From: Zavarzinella formosa DSM 19928
Lineage (GTDB): Bacteria > Planctomycetota > Planctomycetia > Gemmatales > Gemmataceae
Direction: 5' to 3'
Length of the DNA: 32,436 nt
Assembly (NCBI RefSeq): GCF_000255705.1
Contig: NZ_JH636450.1
Span: forward strand, 110,560 to 142,995
The position numbers were made by a program, and so were the translations under genes. Below, in pieces: positions 7,577 through 16,253 of the stretch. The first letter of the stretch is position 1, and every line of letters starts with the position of its first letter. Under the pieces are notes generated by a model that saw nothing but the letters and a program-made list of their open reading frames with translations, was not told where the DNA came from and did no database searches.

Positions 7577-7815
7577 GCATTGGTTTTCCGGTCTGAAGGA
7601 CCGGTTAATCCAGCCCGGTCCGTGAGGGCCGGGTAAACCGACATCGATGGGCCTCGGTCTGAAGGACCGATTATTGGTCCAATGTACGACAGGCCGAGCA
7701 GGCAAAGACCTGCCGATAACCGGTCCTTCAGACCGGAAAACATTGGCGAGTCTCGTTACCCGGCCCTCACGGACCGGGCTGGATTAACCGGTCCTTCAGA
7801 CCGGAAAACCAATGC
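7577..7815. repeat. 60-bp perfect inverted repeat with internal hairpins
   Basis: The arms are 7577-7636 and 7756-7815 and are perfect reverse complements. Each arm carries a CCGGTCTGAAGGACCGG palindrome and a second hairpin. In the left arm the second hairpin has stem CCCGGTCC (7614-7621), loop GTGA (7622-7625) and stem GGGCCGGG (7626-7633), with one G.T wobble. Two more copies of the 17-bp palindrome lie between the arms. The identity of the arms implies recent origin or gene conversion. Confidence 0.95.
7588..7804. repeat. Four copies of a 17-bp palindrome (CCGGTCTGAAGGACCGG)
   Basis: The copies are 7588-7604 (+), 7654-7670 (+), 7720-7736 (-) and 7788-7804 (-). Each forms a 6-bp stem with a 5-base loop. 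The second copy reads TCGGTC...GACCGA, so its outer C-G pair has become T-A, a compensatory change that keeps the stem. Confidence 0.95.
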
Positions 7816-7877
7816 CTCATTGGACATGGCTGGCATGGGAGGCGGTCATTCCCGCCCGTCAAAAAAATGGAGATTTC

Positions 7878-8282
7878 ATGACGACATCACTCACCCTGAT
7901 GGCCGCGCTCGTCCTCGGGGCGCCGGCGCTCAAGGACAAGGAACCGGTTGCCAAGGGGCCGGGCTATCTGGGCGTGCGCTTCTCGAAAGAGGGGGAGGGC
8001 CTCATCGTCACCGATGTGCAACCGGATTCGCCGGCCCTCAAGGCGGGAGTGCGGCCGAACGACGTGATTATGAAAGTTGATTCGATGAGCCTGAAGGACG
8101 CCGACACCGGCGAACTGGTGAAGGTCGTCGGGGCGATGCGGCCGGGGACTGTCGTGGCACTGGAAATCAAACGGGGAACCGAGTCGCTGACGATCAAGGT
8201 GAAGCTCGGCGCCCGCCCGGCGGATTTTCAGGCGCTCTCGCCGGATTACCCGCTTGTGCCGCCGTTGCCGAATAACGATTGA
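7878..8282 (+). CDS. Small PDZ-domain protein
   Basis: The 134-residue product begins MTTSLTLMAALVLGAPALK, a short hydrophobic leader that could act as a signal peptide or anchor. The ATG at 7878 has GGAG eight bases upstream; an in-frame start at 7812 would translate repeat DNA and is rejected. Residues ~28-115 form one PDZ domain: YLGV is the carboxylate-binding loop, followed by GLIVTDVQPDSPALKAGVRPNDVIMKVD, which is the usual beta2-to-alpha1 segment (shown only by its landmarks YLGV, SPA.KAGV and NDVI). No protease domain is attached, unlike DegP/HtrA or C-terminal processing proteases. The domain should bind C-terminal peptides or unfolded segments outside the cytoplasm. The gene converges on the large kinase gene with 14 bases between them. 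No partner is evident. Confidence 0.85.
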   Translation: MTTSLTLMAALVLGAPALKDKEPVAKGPGYLGVRFSKEGEGLIVTDVQPDSPALKAGVRPNDVIMKVDSMSLKDADTGELVKVVGAMRPGTVVALEIKRGTESLTIKVKLGARPADFQALSPDYPLVPPLPNND

Positions 8283-8296
8283 GAGGCCACTGCCCC

Positions 8297-11200
8297 TCAA
8301 TCGTCCCCTTTGATGCGGGTTTCTTTGGGTTTCTTCTCCGCCGACAACACAAATTCCACCGGCGGGGATTCCCGGCCGGAATAGAGACTGCCGTTGGAAT
8401 GGGTGAACCAGAGCCGGTATTTGCCGGGCGGCCAGTCCTTGACGCTGAACGACATTGAGACCGGAATCGCCTCGCCTGGCAAAATCTCGTCGAACAAGAT
8501 GTACGGTGTGTGCGTGATTCTCGCCCGGTTTGACTCGGCGAGTGTGCGCGGCAACACGGCCTTGGGATCGGGCGGTTCGAGCAAGATCACGGCCCGGATG
8601 CGGTCGTCGATCTTCGACCAATCCGGGGCCTTCAACTTCTGGCGGCTCTCGTTGACAAACAAAGCCGACACTCGCACAGAACCATCAACCCCGACGACCG
8701 GGCGCACATCTTGCAGCCGACATTGCCGCGAGATGTTTTTGACCTCTTCCCGGAAGAAGGGTTTGCGGCCGTCCCAAATGCGAACCTCCAGGTTGGCGGC
8801 GGAAGCCAGACCGCTGCCGTCGGCCGAGAAGGAGACTCCGAAGACCGGCCCGGTGTGGCCTCGCAGATTCAACAGGGCATAGCCATGCAGGGCGTCCCAA
8901 ACTCGCACGGTTTGGTCGTCGGATGTGGAGGCGAGCCGGGTTCCCGACGAATCGAAGACCACTCGCTGGATTTTCCCCAAGTGCCCCTTCAACTTCATCG
9001 GCGTTTCGGGCAGCGTCCCGGAAAGATTGGCCAGTCGCGGCAACCCCGTTGAGGCATCCAGAATCCGGATGTCCCGGTTGGCGGTGGCGACGGCCACCAG
9101 TTTGCCATCCGGGGAGACGGCCAGACTGGTGAAGAATTCCTTCTGAATTTCGTTGCCCGGTTCAAACTCGTTCTGATCGGCAAACTTCCAGACCGGCTTG
9201 CCTTTCAAACTCCACCGTGTGATCTCCATGCCAGCCCCGGACGCGGTGATTAACTCTTTGCCGTCCGGGGTGAAGGCGACGAAATTCCGGCCGTCCCCCC
9301 CGGCTTGGAACGCTTGTGTCTCTTTCTCGGTGGCCAGATCTGTCAATCGCAACCGGCCGTCCTTGTGGATGGTGGCCAGTGTGTGTCCGTCCGGAGAGAA
9401 GGCCATGTGGTGCACATCAACCGGCACCTTTGAAAGATGCCGGCCGGGTTTGGACCGGTCATCCAGCGAGATCACCCAAACCCCCTGTTTCGAGCCGGGA
9501 TTTTCACTGAAAGAAGCGAGTTGGCGGCCGTCCGGCGACATGGCCCAGTTGAAAGTCATCGTCCGTTCGCCGGTCATGTGATATACAGGCGAATCGGGTT
9601 CTCCCTCATGGTTCAGAAACAGAAACCGGCCCCAATAATCGGCGGCCAGCCAGCGACGATCCGGCAGCGGATACACTTCGCGGAGGATATTTGGCTCGTG
9701 CCTGTAAACAAGGGCCTCGGAATCCCGCAGGCAATCCCAGATGTTCACTTCCCCCAGATCCGAACCGGAGGCCAGTTTCGCCCCCGTTGGCGAAAAAGAC
9801 AAGGCGGTTGTTTTGGCCCCGTGCCCCGGAAACGTCCGCACGTTTTCGCCGGATCCGATGTTCCAAAGCCGAATCGACTGATCGTCGGCGGAGGTGGCCA
9901 GCGTCTGGCCGTCCGGCGAGAGCGTCATCGAACTCACATAGCCGGAATGGCCGAACAATGTTCGCAGCGCCCGGCCCGTCGCCGTGTCCACGACCACGGA
10001 TTTACCCTCCAAGCCGCCGATGACAAGGAGAGAGGCGTTGTAATCAACCAGCAGCGAAACCGCCCCGCCGGGAGCTTTGTCCCCGGCGATTTTTTCGAGG
10101 GTGTTGGCATCCCACATCCGCCATTCGCCGGCCGTGTTGGAAAAGACAAGGCGGCGGCCGTCGCCGGAGAAAACCGCGTCGGCCACGCCAAACCGCTCCG
10201 CGTCCTGCCGGCGAAGTTCCTTGCCGTTGACCATGTCCCAAACCACCACATAGCCGGGATTGTTGACATGGTTCCAAGAGCCAACCGCCACCAATAATCG
10301 TTTGCCGTCCGGGGAGAACCGCAGGGCGTTCACCTGTTGCTGCTTGTCTTTCGTGAGGCGGTTCGGGAGCGGAATCTTATGAAGAACTTCCAGCGTGGTG
10401 TGATCGCACACGAACACGAACTCTTCCCGGCGGGGAACATAAGCCACCCGGTTGGAGTCGCGGTGAACGGCCAGTTTTTCAAAATCTCCCCCCGGCAACG
10501 GCCGATAGGGGTTCCCGTCGGATTTCAAGTCGGTCACATAAAGGTTTCCCCCCAACCCCAGATACCACGAATCCGGTTCGCCAGTCGGGGAAAGATGCGT
10601 CACCTCTCCCCGGAAATGCTGGCGCTTGATCGCCGGATCCGACAGTTGGCTGAGATACCACCACTCGAAGCCGCGAAGGTCCGGCTCGCCGGGGAGTTGC
10701 GGCATCATCTGATCGAGCCGGCTCCGGGCCGTCATCAGTTGACCGGCTTTGAGGTCCGCGAAGGCCATGTTGGATCTCAGGGCGTGCATCTGCGCCCGCA
10801 ACTTGATGTTGGCCTCTTCCTGCGCTTGTTTGGCTTTTAGCGTTTCCGTCCGCTGGGCCTCCGCGCGGCCGAAGGCGGCGGTTGCTTTGGCCTCCGATTC
10901 CAAGGCTCTCTTTTCGCTGGCTTTTGCCTTTTGCTCGCTGGCCTTCGCCATCTCCTCGTTGGCCAAAGCGATCCGTTCTTGTTCCTTCGCTTCCTTGGCG
11001 TTCTGCTCGGCCAGAATTTTCTCATCGCCCAGCATGAAGGCGTTTCGATTGGCCTGATCGGCGTAGCGGCTGGCGCGAATGGCGAAGGCCGTCGCGGCGG
11101 CCGTTCCCGCCAGCAGCGCGAGCATGATGCCGGCCAGCAGACCGGCGACAGCCGGGTTGCGGCGGCACCAGCGATAGCTGTGTTCCACCCGGCCTACCGG

Positions 11201-12541
11201 GCGGGCTTCGATGGGCCGGCCCTCCTGCCAGCGTCGCAAATCGGCGGCAAGATCGGCGGCCGTGAGGTAGCGCTGGCGGGGTTGTTTCTCCAGGCATTTC
11301 AGACAGATGGTTTCCAGATCGCGGGACAAGCCGGTGCGATGCCGGCTCGGCGGGGGCGGGGGTTCCCGGACGACCCGCCGCATCACATCGGCGGAATTAT
11401 CGCCATCAATCGGAACATGACCGGTCAGGCATTCGTAGAGGATCACGCCAAGCGAATAGATGTCCGAGGAGGCCGACAGCGGATGATTCGCGTCAGCCAG
11501 CGCCTGTTCGGGGGACATGTATTGCGGCGTCCCCGCCGCGATGCCGGTGGCCGTGAGTCCCTGCGTTTCGTCGAGACGCTTGGCGACGCCGAAATCGGTG
11601 ATCTTGGGCACAAAAGCGGAATGCGGAAGCCGGGCATCGGGGCCGCCCCCGGCCGTTTTTTTGGACCGGATCTCAGGGGGTGTGTTCGGCTCCGAATTCC
11701 GGAGATCCCCTTCGGGGTTCTTGCCAAGGAGAATGTTCGCCGGTTTCAAATCGCGGTGGATGATCTGCCGGTCGTGGGCGAACTGCATGGCCCCGGCCAG
11801 TTGCTCCACAAGCCGGGCCGCATCCCGCGAGGAGAGCGGCCCTTTTCGCAGATGCTCGGCCAGCGTGCCCCCCTCGATGTATTCCAGTGAAAAATACGGG
11901 TTCCCCTCGTATCGGTTCACTTCGTACACCTGAACGATGTTCGGATGGCTCAGGCTGGCGACCGCCTCGGCCTCCCGCCAAAATCTCTCCAGTTCGTCCT
12001 CGGCGGCAAATTTTCCCGCCAGCACCATCTTGAGCGCGACCAACCGGTTCAGGCCGTATTGCCGGGCTTTGTAAACAACGCCCATGCCCCCCCGGCCGAG
12101 GATTTCCAAGACTTCATAACCGGGGATTCGCACATCCGGCGGCAGCGCCGACCGGGAGGACGGGGTGGCGCCGAGTCCCTTGAACACTTGGGTGCTTTGG
12201 CGGGCGGCGAAGTCGGCCGAATCCGGGATCAAAGCGCCCAACCGATGAGCCAGGTGGGGAAAACGATCCGCGTACTCTTCCGGGGAGACGGGCTTTCCCG
12301 AGCGTTGGCGAAACAGCATCTCCAGATGAATCAGGCCGACGTATTCATCTTCGGTGACGATGAGTTCTTCCAAGGCTTCGTGGAACTCTTCGACCAATCG
12401 CCCGTTTCCCGTTTCCCAAGAAAGCCGCAAGTCTTGTTCGATGGCTCCCATCTGATGATGCCGGGAGGGCCGAAGAGTCGATGGTCGGGATGAGCGGAAT
12501 CCCTGTGTTGGCGGTTCTGCGGTCGAGTCACTTGATTGCAT
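8297..12541 (-). CDS. Membrane-anchored Ser/Thr protein kinase with WD40 C-terminal sensor
   Basis: The protein has about 1414 residues from the ATG at 12541. An earlier TTG at 12589 falls between candidate -35 and -10 boxes and is less likely. Residues ~45-107 are a helical N-terminal part typical of planctomycete kinases. The kinase domain spans ~142-440: GRGGMG 149-154, VALK with Lys171, HRDLKPAN with Asp264, DFG 316-318 and SPE 343-345. All catalytic residues are present. About 40 polar residues are inserted between the catalytic loop and DFG. A TM helix at ~464-488 is followed by a long Ala/Glu/Lys-rich coiled coil (~490-610). WD40 repeats occupy ~650-1290, including GH.. starts near 865 and 1228 and several DDQ(S/T)(I/V)R(L/V)W ends. 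A beta-sandwich-like tail closes the protein. The kinase is expected to be cytoplasmic, with the propeller outside. Ligand and targets are unknown. Confidence 0.95.
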   Translation of the reverse strand: MQSSDSTAEPPTQGFRSSRPSTLRPSRHHQMGAIEQDLRLSWETGNGRLVEEFHEALEELIVTEDEYVGLIHLEMLFRQRSGKPVSPEEYADRFPHLAHRLGALIPDSADFAARQSTQVFKGLGATPSSRSALPPDVRIPGYEVLEILGRGGMGVVYKARQYGLNRLVALKMVLAGKFAAEDELERFWREAEAVASLSHPNIVQVYEVNRYEGNPYFSLEYIEGGTLAEHLRKGPLSSRDAARLVEQLAGAMQFAHDRQIIHRDLKPANILLGKNPEGDLRNSEPNTPPEIRSKKTAGGGPDARLPHSAFVPKITDFGVAKRLDETQGLTATGIAAGTPQYMSPEQALADANHPLSASSDIYSLGVILYECLTGHVPIDGDNSADVMRRVVREPPPPPSRHRTGLSRDLETICLKCLEKQPRQRYLTAADLAADLRRWQEGRPIEARPVGRVEHSYRWCRRNPAVAGLLAGIMLALLAGTAAATAFAIRASRYADQANRNAFMLGDEKILAEQNAKEAKEQERIALANEEMAKASEQKAKASEKRALESEAKATAAFGRAEAQRTETLKAKQAQEEANIKLRAQMHALRSNMAFADLKAGQLMTARSRLDQMMPQLPGEPDLRGFEWWYLSQLSDPAIKRQHFRGEVTHLSPTGEPDSWYLGLGGNLYVTDLKSDGNPYRPLPGGDFEKLAVHRDSNRVAYVPRREEFVFVCDHTTLEVLHKIPLPNRLTKDKQQQVNALRFSPDGKRLLVAVGSWNHVNNPGYVVVWDMVNGKELRRQDAERFGVADAVFSGDGRRLVFSNTAGEWRMWDANTLEKIAGDKAPGGAVSLLVDYNASLLVIGGLEGKSVVVDTATGRALRTLFGHSGYVSSMTLSPDGQTLATSADDQSIRLWNIGSGENVRTFPGHGAKTTALSFSPTGAKLASGSDLGEVNIWDCLRDSEALVYRHEPNILREVYPLPDRRWLAADYWGRFLFLNHEGEPDSPVYHMTGERTMTFNWAMSPDGRQLASFSENPGSKQGVWVISLDDRSKPGRHLSKVPVDVHHMAFSPDGHTLATIHKDGRLRLTDLATEKETQAFQAGGDGRNFVAFTPDGKELITASGAGMEITRWSLKGKPVWKFADQNEFEPGNEIQKEFFTSLAVSPDGKLVAVATANRDIRILDASTGLPRLANLSGTLPETPMKLKGHLGKIQRVVFDSSGTRLASTSDDQTVRVWDALHGYALLNLRGHTGPVFGVSFSADGSGLASAANLEVRIWDGRKPFFREEVKNISRQCRLQDVRPVVGVDGSVRVSALFVNESRQKLKAPDWSKIDDRIRAVILLEPPDPKAVLPRTLAESNRARITHTPYILFDEILPGEAIPVSMSFSVKDWPPGKYRLWFTHSNGSLYSGRESPPVEFVLSAEKKPKETRIKGDD

Positions 12542-12574
12542 GGCCGAGTCCGATGGCAGAGAACGCAAACACGG

Positions 12575-12603
12575 ATCAGAACGGATCAACCTTAGCTTGC
12601 CAA
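12575..12603 (-). promoter_or_regulatory. Sigma70-like promoter candidate for the kinase gene
   Basis: On the minus strand TTGGCA (12603-12598) is followed after 17 bases by TCTGAT (12580-12575), about 33 bases before the preferred ATG. The -35 matches consensus at five of six bases and the -10 at four of six. If real, it argues against the earlier TTG start, which lies inside it. Confidence 0.3.
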
Positions 12604-12712
12604 ATGAAATGTCCGGCCTGAAACCCTAGATTGCCCCACAGAAATTCCGGCCGGAGTGTAAAAATATGACGAAAAACAAAAAAAGACGGATCATCCGCCA
12701 GCGGGCCAGGAA

Positions 12713-13639
12713 TTATTGTTCCGTTTGATCCATGACGCGCTTGCCGGCCGAGAGCTTATCCTCAATCCGGCCCAGCACTTCCTTCTTGGACTTCCCCGGT
12801 TTCACGATACCCGCTTGGGTGGCGACGGCGACCAATTCCGGGGGAGTCAGATCCTCCAGTAGTTTCAATTCGGCCGCAATTTCGGCTTCCGGGATTTGCA
12901 CCTCGGTTTTGGCCCGTTCCAACAAAACGGCCAGCCGGTTCGCGTGCGGCGTCACCTTGGCCGCATCCGGGGTGGCGGGGGCTTTTTTCGGCGCCTTGGT
13001 TTTCACCGGCCGATGGCCTGTGAGTTTGAAGAGAACTTCCTCGATTCCCTTCGCCCCCTTGGTCGAGGCGGGGAGGGAAAACTCGGCGGCGAGGAGTTTC
13101 CATTCGGCGGCGGTGATCGCTTTTTCCAGCCGTTGCTTTTCCGCTTTGATGTCCTCCGCTTCAAAAGCCTCCGGGCCGACGATGCGCACGGCCAATTCCC
13201 GCAGCGAGGCCGCGTGCGCCTTCACGGCGATGGTGGATAGCTGCTGATCGATCCACTTCGGATCGGGCTTGAACGCCCCCTTCAACCCGGCCGTCATGGC
13301 GAGGTTGGTCAACTCCGCTTTCAAGGCGTTTTGGGCGCCGACCAATTCCGCTTTGGCGGTTGCGCGGTCGCCCGCCCCGGTTCGCAGTTGGGTAATCTGT
13401 TGAAGAGAGGATTCCAGCGCGCCCAAGTCGATTTTGGCCGTCGTGGGGACGGCCCCCGTTCGTTGGAAATCATCGCATTTGGCGAGGAAGGCCGCGAAGG
13501 TTTCGAGATCGAGCCCCCGAAACGGTTCCAGTCCCCGGATGGCCCCATCGATGTCGCGGGCCGTTCGCAGGCCGGTGTCCGTGGTTTGAAGGGCGACGGC
13601 GAGGCTACGAAGAAATTGCTGGAGCGTGGAGACGTTCAT
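12713..13639 (-). CDS. Unrecognised 308-aa helical protein with two SAP-like motifs, overlapping the ParA gene
   Basis: The preferred ATG at 13639 lies inside the end of the ParA-type gene (35 bases of overlap) and has AAGGA upstream, so translational coupling is likely. The protein is almost all helical, rich in Ala, Lys, Glu and Leu, with no leader or TM segment. Two segments resemble SAP/HeH helix-extension-helix DNA- or RNA-binding motifs. One is around Trp180 (AAEWKLLAAEFSLP, then KGIEEVLFKLTG). One is at the C-terminus from residue 264 (LTPPELVAVATQAGI, then SKKEVLGRIEDKL). A Lys/Pro/Ala linker separates them. The similarity is a reading of pattern (hydrophobic spacing, Gly, then KKEVL..I) and is not proven. 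As the overlapping partner of a ParA-like ATPase it could be its nucleic-acid-binding or activating partner, by analogy with ParB. That is an inference. Confidence 0.75.
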   Translation of the reverse strand: MNVSTLQQFLRSLAVALQTTDTGLRTARDIDGAIRGLEPFRGLDLETFAAFLAKCDDFQRTGAVPTTAKIDLGALESSLQQITQLRTGAGDRATAKAELVGAQNALKAELTNLAMTAGLKGAFKPDPKWIDQQLSTIAVKAHAASLRELAVRIVGPEAFEAEDIKAEKQRLEKAITAAEWKLLAAEFSLPASTKGAKGIEEVLFKLTGHRPVKTKAPKKAPATPDAAKVTPHANRLAVLLERAKTEVQIPEAEIAAELKLLEDLTPPELVAVATQAGIVKPGKSKKEVLGRIEDKLSAGKRVMDQTEQ

Positions 13640-15083
13640 GTTGTCGAATTTCCTTTTCGATATCGGAGAGCAATTGGGCGAAGGTTTTGGAGACGGCAGC
13701 ATCGGCGAGAGCCAGCCGAAGCTCCCCCGCCTCGTCAATCGATCCGGCCGCCTTGCCGAAGAGAGACTTGTTCGGAATCTTGGTCGGGAGGAAAGGCACC
13801 CGAGAACCCCACACGCCCGCAAGGCCGTCCTGAATGTCATCCCAAACTTTGAGTTCTTGCGCGACCAATTCCGAATTCCGCATGGTGGTCAGATTGGCGA
13901 CGACTCCCAACACGGCCAGATTCGGGATCAAATGTTCCCGCAACCGTTTCAAGAACCGCAACAACTCCGGCAGGGACCGGGCGGACAACGCATCCAGCAC
14001 CACGGGAATCAACACATAATCGCTCGCCGCCAAGGCGTTCACCGAGGCCGTCGTCAACCGGGGCGGACAGTCCAGCAGAACGTAGTCAAATTTTCGGGTC
14101 ATTTCCGGGGAATGCAAGGCTTCGCGGAGAAACAGCCGGATATCCTTGCCGGTCTTGTGAACCATCCATTGGGCCATCAACCGGGCTTCGGTTTCCTCCA
14201 GACTGTCGGCCTCCTCGGTCCCGGCGCGGGCGTCGCTGTTGGTGATGATTTGGGCATGATCCATCCCCGCGACGGGTTGGGCGCAGGTCAACAACTGTCG
14301 CGCCCCGTGCTCTTTGCCCGCGAGGAAATGTTGCAGGCAGTGCTTTTCGAGGTGGAGAATCCTCCGTTGATCGCTCGGGACCGCCATCATCGACAGGGAT
14401 CGCTGATAATCGAGATCGACCATCAACACTTTTTTGCCCTGTTGGCTGAGAATCCCCGCGAGGTGGGCCGTGATCGTCGTCTTGCCCACGCCCCCCTTGA
14501 GGTTCAACACGGAGATGATCGGGAATCCCCGGTCGGCCCGCGGCCGAAACGCGGGCGCTGTCGAAGCGAGCGGTCGTTGCCAGAGGCGGCCGTCCTGGGC
14601 CTGCAACCCGTCGAGTTGCTTTTCCATCTCCCGGAGTTTCTCGACGAATTCCGCGTTGTGCTTGCGCTCCTGCTCCGTTTGCTTCTCGATGGTCTCTTTT
14701 TCCCCGGCCAGCCGGCTCACGTTGTCCTTGTGCTTTTTTGTTTGTTCTTCCATCCACCAATAAGCCCGCACCAGTTCGTTTCCCTTGGCGACAATCCGTT
14801 CTTTTTCGGCCTTGGCCATGCGCAGCAACACCTTCAAGGCCCGAAGCTGGTCCGTGAGTTCCTTGGTGCTTTTGTCCGGGATGGGGGCGATTCGGGAGCC
14901 TTTGAGCCGGGCATTTTCGCTCTGCAATTCGCCGAGGCTCGCCCGCAGGGTTTCCGCTTCTTTGAGAAGAACTTCATTTCGATGATGAATCAGGCTGATG
15001 CGCCAGATGGCGCCGATCACGGCCCCCGCGACGATGACGAGGGCGCTGGCGATCGGGGCAAGCCATTCGATGTTGAACTGCAC
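13605..15083 (-). CDS. Membrane-anchored coiled-coil ParA/MinD-type ATPase
   Basis: A GTG at 15083 with GGAG nine bases upstream starts a 492-residue protein. It opens with one TM helix (about residues 9-29, ASALVIVAGAVIGAIW), then a long coiled coil to ~165 rich in Glu/Lys/Gln. A ParA-type P-loop ATPase follows from ~185. The deviant Walker A is Lys196-GGVG-Lys201-TT. The A' segment reads MVDLDYQRSLS, where ParA proteins usually have DLDPQG, and the Walker B/switch is YVLLDCPPRL. The usual ParA is soluble and 250-300 residues; a membrane-tethered coiled-coil fusion is much less common and recalls the tyrosine-kinase/Wzz arrangement, but no tyrosine-rich tail is present. No DNA-binding HTH is seen. 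It overlaps the SAP-like protein gene downstream and follows a VWA gene by 82 bases on the same strand, so the three may form an operon. Confidence 0.9.
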   Translation of the reverse strand: MQFNIEWLAPIASALVIVAGAVIGAIWRISLIHHRNEVLLKEAETLRASLGELQSENARLKGSRIAPIPDKSTKELTDQLRALKVLLRMAKAEKERIVAKGNELVRAYWWMEEQTKKHKDNVSRLAGEKETIEKQTEQERKHNAEFVEKLREMEKQLDGLQAQDGRLWQRPLASTAPAFRPRADRGFPIISVLNLKGGVGKTTITAHLAGILSQQGKKVLMVDLDYQRSLSMMAVPSDQRRILHLEKHCLQHFLAGKEHGARQLLTCAQPVAGMDHAQIITNSDARAGTEEADSLEETEARLMAQWMVHKTGKDIRLFLREALHSPEMTRKFDYVLLDCPPRLTTASVNALAASDYVLIPVVLDALSARSLPELLRFLKRLREHLIPNLAVLGVVANLTTMRNSELVAQELKVWDDIQDGLAGVWGSRVPFLPTKIPNKSLFGKAAGSIDEAGELRLALADAAVSKTFAQLLSDIEKEIRQHERLHAPAISS

Positions 15084-15165
15084 GGCATCGGGCTCCGGCT
15101 TTTGCAGGCGAGGCTGTCCCGATTGTATCAGACGGACGCGGCGAAGTAACCGGCCATGAAAGAGT

Positions 15166-16230
15166 TTACGGCAATCGCCGCCAGATGGTTCGCTCCAGTG
15201 AAAACACCAACAGCGCCATCAGCACGGCCGTTCCGATGAACCACGGGGCATGGTCGTGATAACGTCGATAGACCGGAGTGACGACGGGGCGGCGTTCCAG
15301 TTCGTCGATCTGGCGGCAAACTTCCCGCAGTTGCGCGCCGTCGTTGGCGATGAAGGAACGGCCGCCGGTCAGTTCGGCGATTTGCTCGTTCACCTCCCGG
15401 CCCGCCAGACGGGTTTCGGAATTGCTTGCGTCCGGGTCGCCTCCGGTGTCGATGGCATAGATCGGCACCCCCCGGCCGGCGGCCAATCGGGCGGCTTGCC
15501 GCGGCATCAACGAAGCACGCTCCGGGTCGGCCAGTGCGTGGTTGTGTTCGCCGTCGCTTAGCAGAATCAACACCTTTCGGCTGGTGGAAGCGTGTTCCAG
15601 CCGCAGCAACCCTTCCGCGAGGGCGTCCCCGATATTCGTGCTCGTGTCGATGATCGAGGCGGAGGGGGTGCGGTCCAAAATTTCGAGCACCACCGAATGA
15701 TTCAGCGTCGGCGGGCAGACCGTTTGCGGCCAGGTGGCAAAGGTGACGAGTCCGACGGCATCCGTCCCCCGGTCGGTGGACCGGCCCTCGAAGTGAGCGC
15801 CATCCGGGCCTTTTCCCCCGGCGATGAACAGGCGAAACACCCGTTTGGCCGCCTGCAACCGGGAAATCGGCTCGGAGTTCGCATCCCAGTCAAACTTCTC
15901 GTTCATGCTGCCGGAAGTGTCCAACACCAGCACGACGGTGATGCCCTGGGTGGTCAGCCGGGTCTTCAAATCCGGCGTTCGCGGTCCGGCCATCGCCACG
16001 ACGATGGCCGTCAAAGCGATCAATCGCCCTCCTTCGCCGATGATGACCGGCCACCGGGAATGCGGCAGCTTGCCGAAGCCTTCGACGGAGGGAAAGCGAA
16101 TCGCCGCCGGCCCGCGCCGAAGCCGCCACCACAGGACGACCACCGGCAGCGGCAGCAGAAACAGCAATTCCGGGTTGGCGAAAGACAACGTCACGCGATG
16201 GCCGAACCGATTGGGGGACAGTCCCTTCAT
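15166..16230 (-). CDS. BatA/BatB-like von Willebrand factor A membrane protein
   Basis: The chosen ATG at 16230 gives 354 residues; GTG at 16194 is an alternative, and neither has a clear Shine-Dalgarno. The order is as in the Bat/aerotolerance family. An N-terminal FANPELLFLLPLPVVVLWW TM helix is followed by a second hydrophobic segment (~68-82). The VWA domain has a MIDAS motif Asp104-x-Ser106-x-Ser108 (LDTSGSM) and LLSDGEHNH further on. A C-terminal TM helix is followed by a short basic end. Such proteins often work with a MoxR ATPase and a DUF58 protein; neither is in this window, so this gene is outside its usual cluster. Instead it lies upstream of the ParA-type ATPase and the SAP-like protein. 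The VWA domain should face the periplasm or paryphoplasm side. The family call is strong; the role here is open. Confidence 0.88.
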   Translation of the reverse strand: MKGLSPNRFGHRVTLSFANPELLFLLPLPVVVLWWRLRRGPAAIRFPSVEGFGKLPHSRWPVIIGEGGRLIALTAIVVAMAGPRTPDLKTRLTTQGITVVLVLDTSGSMNEKFDWDANSEPISRLQAAKRVFRLFIAGGKGPDGAHFEGRSTDRGTDAVGLVTFATWPQTVCPPTLNHSVVLEILDRTPSASIIDTSTNIGDALAEGLLRLEHASTSRKVLILLSDGEHNHALADPERASLMPRQAARLAAGRGVPIYAIDTGGDPDASNSETRLAGREVNEQIAELTGGRSFIANDGAQLREVCRQIDELERRPVVTPVYRRYHDHAPWFIGTAVLMALLVFSLERTIWRRLP

Positions 16231-16253
16231 TGTCGTCGATCCGGCTGCCGGTT

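Larger units (their letters stand above)
7530..7877. other. Spacer filled with nested inverted repeats
   Basis: No protein gene is supported here. Most of the spacer is taken up by a 60-bp perfect inverted repeat and by four copies of a 17-bp palindrome, listed separately. Frames open on either strand here only translate the repeat. The downstream PDZ gene starts at 7878 with its own GGAG site. Confidence 0.7.

Noticed and set aside
7447-7743. Short open frames through the 7530-7815 spacer
   Set aside because: They translate the inverted repeats (repeated FRPEN-like words) and have no ribosome site.
7530-7815. CRISPR array
   Set aside because: The repeats alternate in orientation and are themselves palindromes with irregular spacing; there are no equal-length unique spacers and no cas genes.
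12590-12712. Intrinsic terminator after or before the kinase gene in the A-rich patch near 12665-12690
   Set aside because: The A-run has no adjoining GC stem on either strand.
13626-15149. Long open frame (about 507 codons) antisense to the ParA-type gene
   Set aside because: It is a GC-rich shadow frame with no domain, while the minus strand encodes clear Walker motifs and a ribosome site.
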